A stretch of DNA of 64,000 bases from Betaproteobacteria bacterium (GCA_903970165.1 CAJCHZ010000028.1:1-64000); one strand, 5' to 3'; counted from the first letter of the stretch, positions 32,883 through 42,548 are shown. Notes: a model not told the origin generated them from the sequence alone. Numbers and translations are program-made.

Positions 32883-34343
32883 GTGGGAAAGCAAATCCTC
32901 TCCTTGGGTGCGAGTTCCCTTTTGCTTTTTGGTTCACTCCAATCAATATTTACAGTTGAATCTCAAAATACAGCGAAACGACAAACCTCCGCGCCAACTG
33001 TTCAAACGCCCCAGCCAAATCGTGAAGAAACAAGCCTTCTACCTGGCCAATTCATTCTCCAGGATGCCACTCCAGTTCTCCTTAGGCTCATGCGGAACGT
33101 ATCCTCAGCGGATGCGCACGTAGGTGATTCAGTCGATTTTGAAGTCCTCGAGGATGTTGCTGTAAACGGTATTCTTGTGATTCCAAAAGGCTCCGCCGCA
33201 GTAGGAACTGTGACGGAAGTTCGCTCTAAGCGGCGTTTGGGACGCGCTGGAAGACTTGAGATCGTTTTGGATTACGTGAGTCTCGCTGACACCGGCAAAG
33301 CGGCGATTCGCGCGGTCAAGGACGCAAAGGGTGGAAGTCGCCTTGCGGGGATGACCGCCGGAATTGTTGCTACAGGCCTTCTATTTTTCCCCGTCGCTCC
33401 GTTGTTCTTGTTGATTCACGGCAATGACATCACGGTCCCGAAGGGCGCTGCATTGGCGGCCTATGTGAATGGCGATGTCCGATTGGAGTCAAGTAAGTTT
33501 GATCCTGTCATAGCGCAAGCGGCGGCGCCAGAGTCTCCCTTGTGGCTGCTCCAAACCGAGCACGTTGTTGGAGATGCGTATGACGGATTCAGAAAGACCT
33601 GTGTCATCGTTTCCCCGAACGGCGACTACCATCGTGAGGAACGAAAGCAAGTCCCTGCGGGTGTCCGCGCCGAATCGGAATGGGCACCGCCCAAGGTCTT
33701 CAAGGCGAAATTAACTCGGGCTGAGCTCGATGCGCTCCGGGCGATTCTCGCAACTCCGGAGCTCTATTCCATGAACGGCGTTGTTGGAGACAGTGGAAGC
33801 ATGGGGCATAAGCTGGTTTTTGACCCGCAAGGAGCCGTTAGGCCCCATGACGACATCGAAATCGTCACAATCGCGGTCGCGCGTTCCAATGAGCCGCAGC
33901 TATTCGAATTCGCAGATATTGGTTTGGCACGTCAGCAAGCGCCGGTAGGTGAACTCCTCGACTGGATGAAAGGCACGGAACGCCGTCAACAGGAAAGCTT
34001 GCCTGCGTCCCAAGCCACCAACTGTTCGTCTCAAATCGCGACCGGCTCTTCTTCGGTGGGCGGAGCACCCATGGCCACCGGCATGTCCTTTCCGAAAGCG
34101 ATCTTCGCGCCCGATCCACAGCTTCCGCATGGCACACCAAAGCCACAGCCGGTCGCGGTCGAAGTCTTGATAAATCCAGACGGAAGCGTGGCAAAGGCAT
34201 CGTTGGAAAGCCGGCCAAGCCCGGATGTTGCGCAAAGCGTTCTCGACGCTGTCCGGAAATGGAAGTTTCAGCCAGCGAGGCTACTGGGCGTTCCCATTGC
34301 AGATACGGTGCATCTCAAAGTTGTAGAATTTCAAGAGAAGTAG
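32883..34343 (+). CDS. Exported protein with TonB-type C-terminal domain
   Basis: A 486-residue protein from GTG 32883 with AGAAAGGA upstream. It has a signal peptide, a Thr/Gln-rich linker, and a domain (about 50-205: LLPGQFILQDATPVLLRLMR, VDFEVLEDVAVNGILVIPKG) nearly the same as in the island PEGA protein at 12857. A middle region (about 210-370) is unassigned. The C-terminal ~95 residues form a TonB C-terminal domain (VAVEVLINPDGSVAKASLES...DAVRKWKFQPA). As the protein has a cleavable signal rather than a TonB anchor, it is more likely a TonB-C-fold envelope protein than an energiser. Confidence 0.75.
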   Translation: MGKQILSLGASSLLLFGSLQSIFTVESQNTAKRQTSAPTVQTPQPNREETSLLPGQFILQDATPVLLRLMRNVSSADAHVGDSVDFEVLEDVAVNGILVIPKGSAAVGTVTEVRSKRRLGRAGRLEIVLDYVSLADTGKAAIRAVKDAKGGSRLAGMTAGIVATGLLFFPVAPLFLLIHGNDITVPKGAALAAYVNGDVRLESSKFDPVIAQAAAPESPLWLLQTEHVVGDAYDGFRKTCVIVSPNGDYHREERKQVPAGVRAESEWAPPKVFKAKLTRAELDALRAILATPELYSMNGVVGDSGSMGHKLVFDPQGAVRPHDDIEIVTIAVARSNEPQLFEFADIGLARQQAPVGELLDWMKGTERRQQESLPASQATNCSSQIATGSSSVGGAPMATGMSFPKAIFAPDPQLPHGTPKPQPVAVEVLINPDGSVAKASLESRPSPDVAQSVLDAVRKWKFQPARLLGVPIADTVHLKVVEFQEK

Positions 34344-34439
34344 CCATGTTGAGCAACCTCAAGTCATAGTCATGGCCGAGCGACCTATGCGCCGCTGGCT
34401 AAGGTCTCGGCATCCGCCACGCATGAACTTAGCGTCCCT

Positions 34440-34718
34440 AGGCCAATGAATTCGTAGCCCCTTTAGAATCAACACTTGCAAAAGTGCATCAAAACAAAAG
34501 ACTTTATCTATCTTTATATCTTTAGAATGAACACTTATGCAAAAACCCGGGGGAGGGGCCAGCACGCACTCAGCTACAAACCCTCAATTTAAAACTGATA
34601 ATCTCGCTCACCGTTCGCCCATCAGATAACGGCAGCCATTCGGGCCCACCTTCGCCGAGTGCACCGTTCTCGCGAGAACATCGCAACGCGAATCTGCGCG
34701 ATACGTCTCCGTCCGGCC
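34440..34718. repeat. Direct repeat copy 1 flanking the TonB-dependent receptor
   Basis: About 280 bp, matching 38462-38741. The first 47 bases are identical, and later parts differ by substitutions and small indels, including a duplicated TATCTTTA-like segment present only here. It carries the tail of a cupin gene (34608-34718). Confidence 0.8.
34608..34718 (-). pseudogene. C-terminal remnant of a small cupin gene
   Basis: The reverse strand reads TETYRADSRCDVLARTVHSA...GPNGCRYLMGER, then TGA at 34610-34608. This matches the last ~36 residues of the intact cupin at 38631-38897 with a few substitutions. The first half, with the metal-binding strand, is missing. Confidence 0.75.
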
Positions 34719-34864
34719 TCATGGCGCGAAAATTCTGATTCATTACATTCAATGTTTGATAGTTGGGATAACAAATCCCTTACGAAGTTCCTGCGACTTA
34801 TTTAGCTCCTTCCATCTAAGTTGGCCTTACTGAGTCAATCACAGGTCGAGTCGGGAGGTGTCCT

Positions 34865-37800
34865 ATGCTGAACGGAAAGACTTCAAGACGCGCTGTATTC
34901 GCTTTATTCATCGTAATGGGATTCGCGGCGGCCGCCGCACATGCGCAGACCACCTTCGGTACCATTCGTGGCACGACACTGGACCAGAGCGGCTCGTCCA
35001 TTCCGCAAGCGCAAGTCGACTTGCGCAGTGTTGACGAGAATACCGATTTCATGGCGACCAGCGATGATCACGGAAACTTTGTGTTTGAAAACGTCAAGCC
35101 GGGTCACTACCGCCTGGCGGCAACTAAGGAAGGCTTCGCCAACGCCATTGTCGACAAAGTGGAATTGGCAGCGCGACAGGACTTGCGCGTGGACGTGAAG
35201 CTAACTTTGGCGTCTCAGAATCAAGTAATCGAAGTGAGTGAGGCCGCTGAATTGGTGAACACCGAAAACGCCACACTCACCGATTCCAAGCTCAATAGTG
35301 ACATTACCCAATTGCCCCTAAATTCGCGGGCGGTATCAAGCAGTCCGTTGGCGGCCTTGGCTGTTTCTCCCGACGTAGTGAAGGACACCCAGGGCAATAT
35401 TGCGGTGGCCGGCGCGACGTCGGCCCAGACGGGATTCTCCGTGGATGGAATCTCCACGGCTAATGTGCTGAAGAACGGCGCACTCCAAGACGCTTATCCT
35501 TCCTCCGAAGGCATTCAGGAGATGAGTGTCACTGCGTTTAACAATAATGCGGAGTTCGCGCAGATCGGCGACGTGACCTTTACAACGAAGAGTGGCACCA
35601 GCCTGTTTCACGGCAGTTTGTTCGAGTACCTGCAGAATGATGGGTTGGATGCCAAGATTTTCAATTTTACGAAGAGGGCTCCTAAACAATTCAATACTTT
35701 TGGCGGAAGTATTGGCGGCCCACTAACCATTCCGAAAGTCTACAACGGTAAGGACAAAACATTTTTCTTCTTCGACTTTGAGGGAAACCGCAGACGTACT
35801 TCGGCTCCGGAAGAACTTCTCGTTCCCACACAAGCGGAACGAGCCGGCAACCTAAACGCTCTTGTAGCCCAACAACAAGCCGGTCCCGTAATGGATCCCT
35901 TTACCGGTCAGCCTTATCCCGACAACACCATCCCCAGCGGTAGTGCGTGCAGCAATTCCAAGGACTGTGTCAATCCTGTCGCGCAAGCTCTCTTGAACTA
36001 CTATCCGCTGCCCAACGCGAATCTAGGCGTGGCCAACCCCTCTTACAACTATGAAACTTTAGTGCCGATCCCTTCAAGCACGAATGGCTGGGATCTTCGA
36101 GTCGACCGAGCGATCACTCCGAAGCAGCAAATCTACGCTCGTTTTAGCTGGAAGAACGCGCTTTACAATGAGGGCGAAATGGGAGCGACGGCGGGCCAGT
36201 TTCTGCCCAACGTTGTGGCGCATGATCAAAATCGTAGTTTCCTGGTTTCCTACAACTATGCGATCAGCCCGAGGTGGGTTAACGAATTTCGCTTCGGATT
36301 TACGAACTTTAATGAAAACGACAGTTTCCCGATTCAAGGCAGTTCTGCAATTAGTCAGCTCGGTCTGCAAGGCATAAATATCTCCCAACACGCCACGGGC
36401 GATGCCTTCCCGACATTCACTTTCTCGGATGGCACATTCTCGTCCATCGGCCAGGACCGAGTTGGAACGACGATCTCCAAAAATATGCAGTCCACCGATA
36501 ACCTCACCCATGTCATGGGCAACCATACCCTGCGGTTTGGCGTGGATGCTCGCAAGGTGAGTTACAGCGGCGTCATGTTCTTTGAACCCTCCGACGACTA
36601 TGGTCTCTTTACCTTTAGTCCGGGTCTGTTTACGAATTATTCTTTCGGCGATTTTATGCTCGGTGTACCGCAGCAATCCTTCTTTGCCGTTACCTGTCCT
36701 CAGATTAACGCGGGCGCAACCCAGTACGGCGTCTACGGTCAGGACGCGTGGCAGGTGAATAGCCACCTGACACTGAATCTCGGCTTGCGCTGGGAACTGC
36801 TTCCTCCGTTTAACGAAACCATTGGCGACCTGGCCAGCTTCGATCCACAAACCAACAGCGTTCTCATCCCCAATAAGTTTTTGCAGACCATTGCAAATAA
36901 TACCGATCTGCAAAATCAATACACCGGCTTCCTCGAGTCCTTTAATTCCTGCTCGCTTCCTCAGAGGAATATGGCTCTGCCTTGCTCCAACGTGGCAACT
37001 GCTAGTCAAGCGGGTGTGACCCAAGGCCTAAGGAAGCTCTATACGCGCGATTTTGATCCGCGGATCAGTGTGGCCTACAGGCCCTTCAAGGACAGCAAGA
37101 CGGTCATTCGCGCCGGTTTCGGCATCTTCACCATGACCACTCTGGGACCTATGTCTTGGAACAATGCTGGCAACCCCACGTCCGATTTGATCACCAATGT
37201 GAATTCCATCTCCAATATTGCGCCGCAATTTCAGTTCCCGCAGACGGCTCCGACCAGCTCATCGATCACCTACGGGGGTGGCAGCCTGGAGGAGGCCAAT
37301 GATCCGAACTGGCGAGATCCGCAATCGGCGCAATGGAATCTGACCGTAGAACGGCAGGTTGCGCCCAATACGATCGCCCGGATCAGTTACGTTGGCATGT
37401 CCTCGTACCGCCTGCCGTACACCATCGACTTGAACCAGATTCCCGCCAGCACTACACCCTACACCGTGGCTGCGGGGGCATTTGTTGACCCCCGTGCGCC
37501 GTATCAAAACTGGTTGCTTTTGATGACCTCCGTGAGCGAAGGCAATGCAAGTTACCAGGCTATGAAAGGCCAAGTGGAGCACAAGTTCTCGCACGGTTTG
37601 TCGTTTCAAGGGAGTTACACCTGGGCGAAGAACATCAGCGACGCACAAGGCAGCGACGCGCCCATAGCTTTCGGAAGCGAAGAGCCATACGCTGTCGAGG
37701 TCGCCAATCGTTTCGACCTCCGCCAGGATCGCGGCAACGTGGTGGCAACGCCGCGGCAGCGACTGCTGGTCACTGGCACATATCAGATCCCGTTAAAGGG

Positions 37801-38317
37801 CGCACGGTCGCGGTTTCTAAAAACTGCGTTGGGAGGTTGGAACGCCAGCACGGTCACCACGATCCAGACTGGGCAATGGCTCACACCGACGATTAGTCCG
37901 ATCTACGATCAGTCGAACACGGATATGGTCGTTCGATCCGGCGGCGGCGCCATGGCGCGTCCAGACTGCATTGGAAATCCGACCCCTTCCAACCAGACGC
38001 CCCAGGATTTCTTCAACATCAACGCTTTCGCGCCGACCCCTGTCGGTGCCGGTAGGTTTGGAAATTGCGGTTTGGGCATCCTGCAGGGTCCCGGAATGAT
38101 TGATGTGGATGCGGGCGTAGCCAAGAATTTCCAGATCACGGAACGGCTTCGTTTGCGCTTTGAAGCTTCCTTCACCAACGTGATTAATCACACGAATTAC
38201 GCGCCACCGGCCACGAACGTAAGTAACCCGAGCACGTTCGGCGTCCTGGAATCTGCACTGCCGCAAGGTTCTGGCGGAAATCGCACCGGGCAATTGGCTC
38301 TGCGTTTCGACTTCTAA
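34865..38317 (+). CDS. TonB-dependent receptor, Oar-like, with carboxypeptidase regulatory domain
   Basis: A 1150-residue outer-membrane protein. ATG 34865 has GGGAGG upstream. Signal peptide ends AAAAHAQ; residues about 28-110 are a CarboxypepD_reg-like beta-sandwich (GTTLDQSGSSIPQAQVDLRS, GNFVFENVKPGHYRLAATKEGF). A plug follows (about 115-230) and then a long beta-barrel to the C-terminal aromatic RFDF. There is no clear TonB box. Acidobacteria encode many such receptors, presumed to import oligosaccharides or other large substrates. The gene stands alone between two ~280-bp direct repeats, with no SusD partner. Confidence 0.9.
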   Translation: MLNGKTSRRAVFALFIVMGFAAAAAHAQTTFGTIRGTTLDQSGSSIPQAQVDLRSVDENTDFMATSDDHGNFVFENVKPGHYRLAATKEGFANAIVDKVELAARQDLRVDVKLTLASQNQVIEVSEAAELVNTENATLTDSKLNSDITQLPLNSRAVSSSPLAALAVSPDVVKDTQGNIAVAGATSAQTGFSVDGISTANVLKNGALQDAYPSSEGIQEMSVTAFNNNAEFAQIGDVTFTTKSGTSLFHGSLFEYLQNDGLDAKIFNFTKRAPKQFNTFGGSIGGPLTIPKVYNGKDKTFFFFDFEGNRRRTSAPEELLVPTQAERAGNLNALVAQQQAGPVMDPFTGQPYPDNTIPSGSACSNSKDCVNPVAQALLNYYPLPNANLGVANPSYNYETLVPIPSSTNGWDLRVDRAITPKQQIYARFSWKNALYNEGEMGATAGQFLPNVVAHDQNRSFLVSYNYAISPRWVNEFRFGFTNFNENDSFPIQGSSAISQLGLQGINISQHATGDAFPTFTFSDGTFSSIGQDRVGTTISKNMQSTDNLTHVMGNHTLRFGVDARKVSYSGVMFFEPSDDYGLFTFSPGLFTNYSFGDFMLGVPQQSFFAVTCPQINAGATQYGVYGQDAWQVNSHLTLNLGLRWELLPPFNETIGDLASFDPQTNSVLIPNKFLQTIANNTDLQNQYTGFLESFNSCSLPQRNMALPCSNVATASQAGVTQGLRKLYTRDFDPRISVAYRPFKDSKTVIRAGFGIFTMTTLGPMSWNNAGNPTSDLITNVNSISNIAPQFQFPQTAPTSSSITYGGGSLEEANDPNWRDPQSAQWNLTVERQVAPNTIARISYVGMSSYRLPYTIDLNQIPASTTPYTVAAGAFVDPRAPYQNWLLLMTSVSEGNASYQAMKGQVEHKFSHGLSFQGSYTWAKNISDAQGSDAPIAFGSEEPYAVEVANRFDLRQDRGNVVATPRQRLLVTGTYQIPLKGARSRFLKTALGGWNASTVTTIQTGQWLTPTISPIYDQSNTDMVVRSGGGAMARPDCIGNPTPSNQTPQDFFNINAFAPTPVGAGRFGNCGLGILQGPGMIDVDAGVAKNFQITERLRLRFEASFTNVINHTNYAPPATNVSNPSTFGVLESALPQGSGGNRTGQLALRFDF

Positions 38318-38461
38318 GATGCGCAACAACCAGCCCGGAAACATCACCTGCAGAAGTTCAGCCAAGGGACGGTAAAGCTACGGCTGGCTTTTCCGCGTAA
38401 GGTCAACGCCGTTCGACAACGTAAGGAAGATAGCCCAACAGCCCTCTCGGGAAAATACCCG

Positions 38462-38741
38462 AGGCCAATGAATTCGTAGCCCCTTTAGAATCAACACTTG
38501 CAAAAGTGTATCAAAACGAAGGACTTTATCTATCTTTAGAATGAACACTTATACAAAACCTAGGTTAGGAGGAGGGGTCTGCCCGCAACGTAACTACAAA
38601 CCCGCAGTTACCAACCGACGAGCGGATCGCTCACCGTTCGCCAATCAGATAACGGCAGCCATTCGGTCCGATCTTCGCCGAGTGCACCGTTCTCGCAGGA
38701 ACATCGCAACGCGAACCTGCGCTATATGTCTCCGTCCGGCC
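38462..38741. repeat. Direct repeat copy 2
   Basis: Matches 34440-34718. This copy contains the second half of an intact cupin gene. The two copies lie 4.02 kb apart and frame the receptor gene exactly. Confidence 0.8.
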
Positions 38742-38897
38742 CGCCATGGTCAAGGCCATCTCTCCGCTCAAAATGATGTGCGCAGTCTCACTGTCGTGCG
38801 TATGCTCCGAATAAAATGCGTTCGGGCGATCCTCCCAAACGTAAGTCTGGCCAAATCCGTCGCGCTTCAACTGCTCCCCCAGCTCTTTTTCATCCAT
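38631..38897 (-). CDS. Small cupin protein
   Basis: An 88-residue single-domain cupin. It has the metal motif SEHTHDSETAHIILSGEMALTM (HxH then E), then GSRCDVPARTVHSAKIGPNG with the last His. It is short, as is usual for mini-cupins. A copy of its last ~36 codons occurs at 34608-34718 on the other side of the receptor gene. The ligand is unknown. Confidence 0.8.
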   Translation of the reverse strand: MDEKELGEQLKRDGFGQTYVWEDRPNAFYSEHTHDSETAHIILSGEMALTMAGRTETYSAGSRCDVPARTVHSAKIGPNGCRYLIGER

Positions 38898-38926
38898 GGC
38901 CGCATTCTACATCGCTAGAAACGGGA

Positions 38927-38968
38927 ACGCCCCTTCCGCGTTGATGGGGGCAGACGCGGAAAGGGCGT
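38927..38968. terminator. Long hairpin between the cupin and secreted-protein genes
   Basis: 15-bp arms (38927-38941 / 38954-38968) with one mismatch and a 12-nt loop. It lies downstream of the reverse-strand gene ending at 39060. No U tract, so its role as a terminator is uncertain. Confidence 0.5.
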
Positions 38969-39059
38969 ACCGTCTTCAGGAGAGAAGATCGTTATGGCTT
39001 TGCAGCCTGTTAGCAGCGGGCTGGGGAGAAACCCTCCGCCCACTGCTTCTTTGTTTTAT

Positions 39060-39905
39060 TTAGTCGACAGGAGGAGGACCAGGGCGCCCGCCGCGGCCAC
39101 CCGGCTCGGGATCGCCGGCCTGCACCGTGTAATCGGCCGGCACTGTGAACAGGCTAGCCGCGGGTTCCGTCCGTTGAACGCTTGTCACGGTATACGTCGT
39201 CGTGCCAGTCCGGGGATCCGTCCGCGTGCTCTTCAAGAGGATTTGCAGGTCCGTCGAAACCCAGCGTTCGGAAACAATCTGGAGCGCCTTTTCATTTCCG
39301 ATCTGTCCGGCCGGGATCGTGCGTGTAGTGCGGGTTCCTTCCGCCACCAGACCGCTGATCGTCTGCGTCCCGAGAGATTCTTTCTTTAGCAGGCCCGCAG
39401 CAATGTCTTTCTGCTCTCGCTCCTGCATTCTGGACTCGAAATTAGCAGCAGAGTCCGTGCCCGTGCTTGAGCCATTCCCACCGGGCTGGCGGATGGCCGA
39501 CTTGTGCGCCACCTTCTTGTCGTTATCCAGCATGATATGCACGCCTGCCACCGGATCGGAAATCGAAATCATGGTCTTCGGTGCTCCCGAAGCCGTAAGC
39601 GGCCCGACGCCGCTGAGCGTAACCTCATGGCGCGACCTTCCCTGGCTGTCGCGGTACATCGTCACCTGCGAGGACCGGTGAATCGCCGATCCGTCTTGCA
39701 GGGTTTCCGTCGTCTCCGACGTAGCCGTCGCCGAAAACGCCGCGCCCTTGATGACTTTGCCGCCATGCATCCCTTCAAAGCCCATCAACTCCATCGGGGC
39801 TCCGAAAGGCGGACCATCCGGACCGTACCTCTGCGCTTCCATCGCAACGGCGCTGAACAACAATGCGCCGCTCAGGACCAAACACGTTTTCATCTTCGAG
39901 TTCAT
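39060..39905 (-). CDS. Secreted protein of the sigma/anti-sigma operon, function unknown
   Basis: A 281-residue protein; ATG 39905 follows GAGGAGAGGGAATA. After a signal peptide (LVLSGALLFSAVAMEAQ), the mature part is beta-rich and polar, with motifs such as GSAIHRSSQVTMYRDSQGRSRHEVTL and GLVAEGTRTTRTIPAGQIGN. It ends in a Gly/Pro-rich tail. I do not know a family name, but similar proteins seem common in acidobacteria. It follows the anti-sigma gene by 60 bp, so it is likely a target or a sensor of the same sigma system. Confidence 0.7.
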   Translation of the reverse strand: MNSKMKTCLVLSGALLFSAVAMEAQRYGPDGPPFGAPMELMGFEGMHGGKVIKGAAFSATATSETTETLQDGSAIHRSSQVTMYRDSQGRSRHEVTLSGVGPLTASGAPKTMISISDPVAGVHIMLDNDKKVAHKSAIRQPGGNGSSTGTDSAANFESRMQEREQKDIAAGLLKKESLGTQTISGLVAEGTRTTRTIPAGQIGNEKALQIVSERWVSTDLQILLKSTRTDPRTGTTTYTVTSVQRTEPAASLFTVPADYTVQAGDPEPGGRGGRPGPPPVD

Positions 39906-39965
39906 TATTCCCTCTCCTCTTCTCTCCTAATCCGCGGGGCTTTCTTCACCCGCGGGAATCCCTTT

Positions 39966-40625
39966 TCAGTTTTCTTCCTGCGCCAGCCGCACCGCTTGCG
40001 GCAGCCCATCGTTCCCGACCAGCAAATCTACCTGAATCCATTCGCCCGCCCGCTCTTCATTTACCGGCAAGCCCAGCGCGCCAAGCGAACCGCGCTGCAT
40101 CCGCACACGCAAAATCGAGGCCTCTTCCGTCTCGTCCTCCACAGCTCCCGGCACAGGAGTGAATTCCCCTGAGTTGTCTCCGGAGAGCGCCGCGGCGCTC
40201 GTGCCCGGCTCCTCGCCTGGCAGCTTTGTGTTGTCGGCAACCAGCGTGGCCTGCGCTTCGTTCTGCTTTGCCACATCAGCCGGCCGCGCACGGCGCGAAT
40301 TCCACAAGCTCACCGTGCCAACAAGAACTGCCGCGGCCGCCAACGCCCAAACCGCCACAAGCCCCGCGCGCCGCACAAGCACGGCACGATGCCGCATGCG
40401 AAATTCCTGCCGCAGCCGCATCTCGACTCGCGACGGTGCGCGTGCCTCTAAAGTCTCTCCGCTCAGCGAACGCAACTCTTCGCGCGCCGCCTGCCAGGAT
40501 TCCTGCAACGCCGCGCAACGCGAGCAATGGCTCAAGTGGGCCAACGCCGCTGCGCGCTCCAGCGGCTCCGGCCCATCCGCGCGGTCCATATCCAGAACAA
40601 TCGCTTCCACCTGCTCGCAATTCAT
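39966..40625 (-). CDS. Anti-sigma factor with zinc finger (zf-HC2)
   Basis: A 219-residue membrane protein. ATG 40625 has GGAAGGA upstream; an earlier in-frame start at 40652 lacks one. The N-terminal zinc-binding anti-sigma motif is HLSHCSRC (HxxxCxxC), followed by a helix and one membrane segment (AVWALAAAAVLVGTVSLW). A periplasmic tail of about 110 residues completes it. It would hold the upstream ECF sigma factor inactive until an envelope signal arrives. The sigma gene ends 31 bp upstream. Confidence 0.85.
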   Translation of the reverse strand: MNCEQVEAIVLDMDRADGPEPLERAAALAHLSHCSRCAALQESWQAAREELRSLSGETLEARAPSRVEMRLRQEFRMRHRAVLVRRAGLVAVWALAAAAVLVGTVSLWNSRRARPADVAKQNEAQATLVADNTKLPGEEPGTSAAALSGDNSGEFTPVPGAVEDETEEASILRVRMQRGSLGALGLPVNEERAGEWIQVDLLVGNDGLPQAVRLAQEEN

Positions 40626-40656
40626 TGCATTCCTTCCAAAAGTTCCCGTCATTCGC

Positions 40657-41409
40657 TTACCTCGCCGCTTTCAGGCGCTGCGGCTCGCCTCGCAACATTT
40701 CCAATTTCGCCAGCAACAAAGCCCGTCCCCGGTGCAGCCGCGAGCGAATCGTTCCAATCGGGCAGCCCGTCATTTGCGCTGCTTCTTCGTAGCTCATCTC
40801 TTCCAGCTCGCACATCACCACGGCCTCGCGGAACTCGGTGGGCAACTCCAGCACGGCCGATCTAACCCGTTCCATACGCTGTCGCTTTTCCACCCACATC
40901 GCCGGTGTAAAATTGTCCTGCAGTACGATCCCTGATCCCGTGCCGTCCTCGTTCTTTTCTTCGAGCGAAACTTCCCTTGGCCTCCGCTCGAGATGCTTCA
41001 TGACGCGGTTGCGCGCTATTCCAAAAAGGAGCCCGCCCACTGTGCCCCGCTCCGGATCGTACTTTTTCGGATCACGAATCAGTGTCATGAACACGTCCTG
41101 CACAATCTCCTCAGCGCCCCAGGCGCTTCCGGTCATGCGGAGGGCGAACCGGTACAGCGCGCCCTGGTGCCGCCGGTAGAGGAGCGCAAAGGCTTCCTCC
41201 TCTCCCTTGGCGGCACGCCGCAACAGAAGGTCGTCTGTGTCTTGCGCTGCGATCTTCGTATCTCCGGGTGCGGCTTTTTGCTCAGTGACAGGTGCGTGTT
41301 CTGCCTTCCCTCGTATTTCCCGGGGAGGTGGCAAAAAGTTCCCAGGGCGGTCTAGCGCCTGTGCCGGAGGTTTGGTAGGCGTGGGTTTCATAGTAAATGT
41401 GGGTTTCAC
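40657..41409 (-). CDS. ECF-type RNA polymerase sigma factor
   Basis: A 250-residue sigma-70 family factor of the ECF group. After an unusual ~60-residue Pro/Lys-rich N-terminus, region 2 is clear (LLLRRAAKGEEEAFALLYRRHQ, IVQDVFMTLIRDP, GLLFGIARNRVMKHLERRP). Region 4 follows (LPTEFREAVVMCELEEMSYEEAAQMTGCPIGTIRSRLHRGR). The following genes encode its anti-sigma factor and a secreted protein. The start could lie further in, at an internal codon closer to region 2. No autoregulated promoter was identified. Confidence 0.9.
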   Translation of the reverse strand: MKPTFTMKPTPTKPPAQALDRPGNFLPPPREIRGKAEHAPVTEQKAAPGDTKIAAQDTDDLLLRRAAKGEEEAFALLYRRHQGALYRFALRMTGSAWGAEEIVQDVFMTLIRDPKKYDPERGTVGGLLFGIARNRVMKHLERRPREVSLEEKNEDGTGSGIVLQDNFTPAMWVEKRQRMERVRSAVLELPTEFREAVVMCELEEMSYEEAAQMTGCPIGTIRSRLHRGRALLLAKLEMLRGEPQRLKAAR

Positions 41410-41600
41410 TGCAATTTAGACGCGCGCGGAAGGACGCCCGTGTCAGCAAGGCTAACTTCCAACCAGGGCTTCGGCTCAATCCCCAACCCAAGGGTGGTAG
41501 AGAAAGCGGATGGGCGAGGAGAGAGGCCGCTCGCGCGTATCCATCTCCTAGGCAAGCCCCTATCGGGCCCCCATCGGGCACCTATCCGGCGGTCCTGTCC

Positions 41601-42500
41601 TTATACTGCGGCGGGGGAGGGTTTCGTTAAACCTGCGTCTTCGGCTGCGACGCTTCCGATCACGGACCAGTCTTTGTCCTGGTTTCCGCGAGCCATCGCG
41701 GTAATAAAGCGATCGCGCACGACGCTCGCGATGGGCATCGGCACGCTGGCGGATTCGGCAGCTTGCAGAACGAGGCGCATATCCTTCAAACCGAGCGGGA
41801 GCGAAAACCCTGCGGGCTCATGCTTCCCTTCCACGATCAAATTTCCATAGGTTTTATAAAGCGGCGCGGTGAAAAGCGTGGAGGTCAGAAAGTCCAGGAG
41901 CGCGCCCGCGTCCACGCCGGATTTCCGCGCGAAGGCGATTGCTTCCCCGAGCGATTCGAGCACTGTGGCGATCAGGAAATTTCCGGATAGTTTTACGACG
42001 TTGGCCAGCGAAGGCTTTTCGCCCACAACAAACAATTTTGGCCCCATGGAATCAAAAAGCGGTCTGCATTTCTGCACCAAATCGGCCGGGCCGCCCACAA
42101 CCACCGCGAGGCGGGCCGCTTCCGCAGCTTCAGGACGGCCGAACACCGGGGCAGCCAGGAATCCTTGCCCAGCATTGGCGTGCTCGGCGGCAAGTTTGTC
42201 GCTCAAGGCCACGCTGATCGTACTGAGCGAAACATGCACGGCGCCGCGCGGGAGCGAGGCCAATATTCCGCCCCCGGAAAACACCAAACTTTCGAGCGCG
42301 GCGTCGTCGGCGACCATGGTGAAAACCACTTCGCTGCGGCAAGCTTCGGCGATCGAAGCCGCGACCTGTGCGCCATCGTCGCGAAGCGCTTCCGCGCGCG
42401 AAATCGTGCGGTTATAGACGGTGAGGCGATGCCCGCCACGCAGCAGACTTTTGGCGATTCCCGTGCCCATCATTCCAAGGCCGATCAAAGCGGCTTCCAT
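41601..42500 (-). CDS. 3-hydroxyisobutyrate dehydrogenase-like (beta-hydroxyacid) dehydrogenase
   Basis: A 299-residue NAD(P)-dependent dehydrogenase starting at ATG 42500. The nucleotide motif is LIGLGMMGTGIAKSLL (GxGxxG). NRT after the second strand favours NADP. The substrate motif PVFGRPEAAEA (usually DAPVSGG) and the catalytic Lys in VVKLSGNFLIA are present. The altered substrate motif, APVFGR, is that of the GLYR/cytokine-like or glyoxylate reductase subgroup. The product cannot be fixed from sequence. Confidence 0.85.
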   Translation of the reverse strand: MEAALIGLGMMGTGIAKSLLRGGHRLTVYNRTISRAEALRDDGAQVAASIAEACRSEVVFTMVADDAALESLVFSGGGILASLPRGAVHVSLSTISVALSDKLAAEHANAGQGFLAAPVFGRPEAAEAARLAVVVGGPADLVQKCRPLFDSMGPKLFVVGEKPSLANVVKLSGNFLIATVLESLGEAIAFARKSGVDAGALLDFLTSTLFTAPLYKTYGNLIVEGKHEPAGFSLPLGLKDMRLVLQAAESASVPMPIASVVRDRFITAMARGNQDKDWSVIGSVAAEDAGLTKPSPAAV

Positions 42501-42548
42501 AGCAGTGGCCTCCAAGCCTGGATTCGAACAGTACAACGATTACGTCAA

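Noticed and set aside
36074..37024. 316-codon reverse frame inside the TonB-dependent receptor gene
   Set aside because: Antisense shadow of a strongly coding barrel region without a ribosome site or motif.
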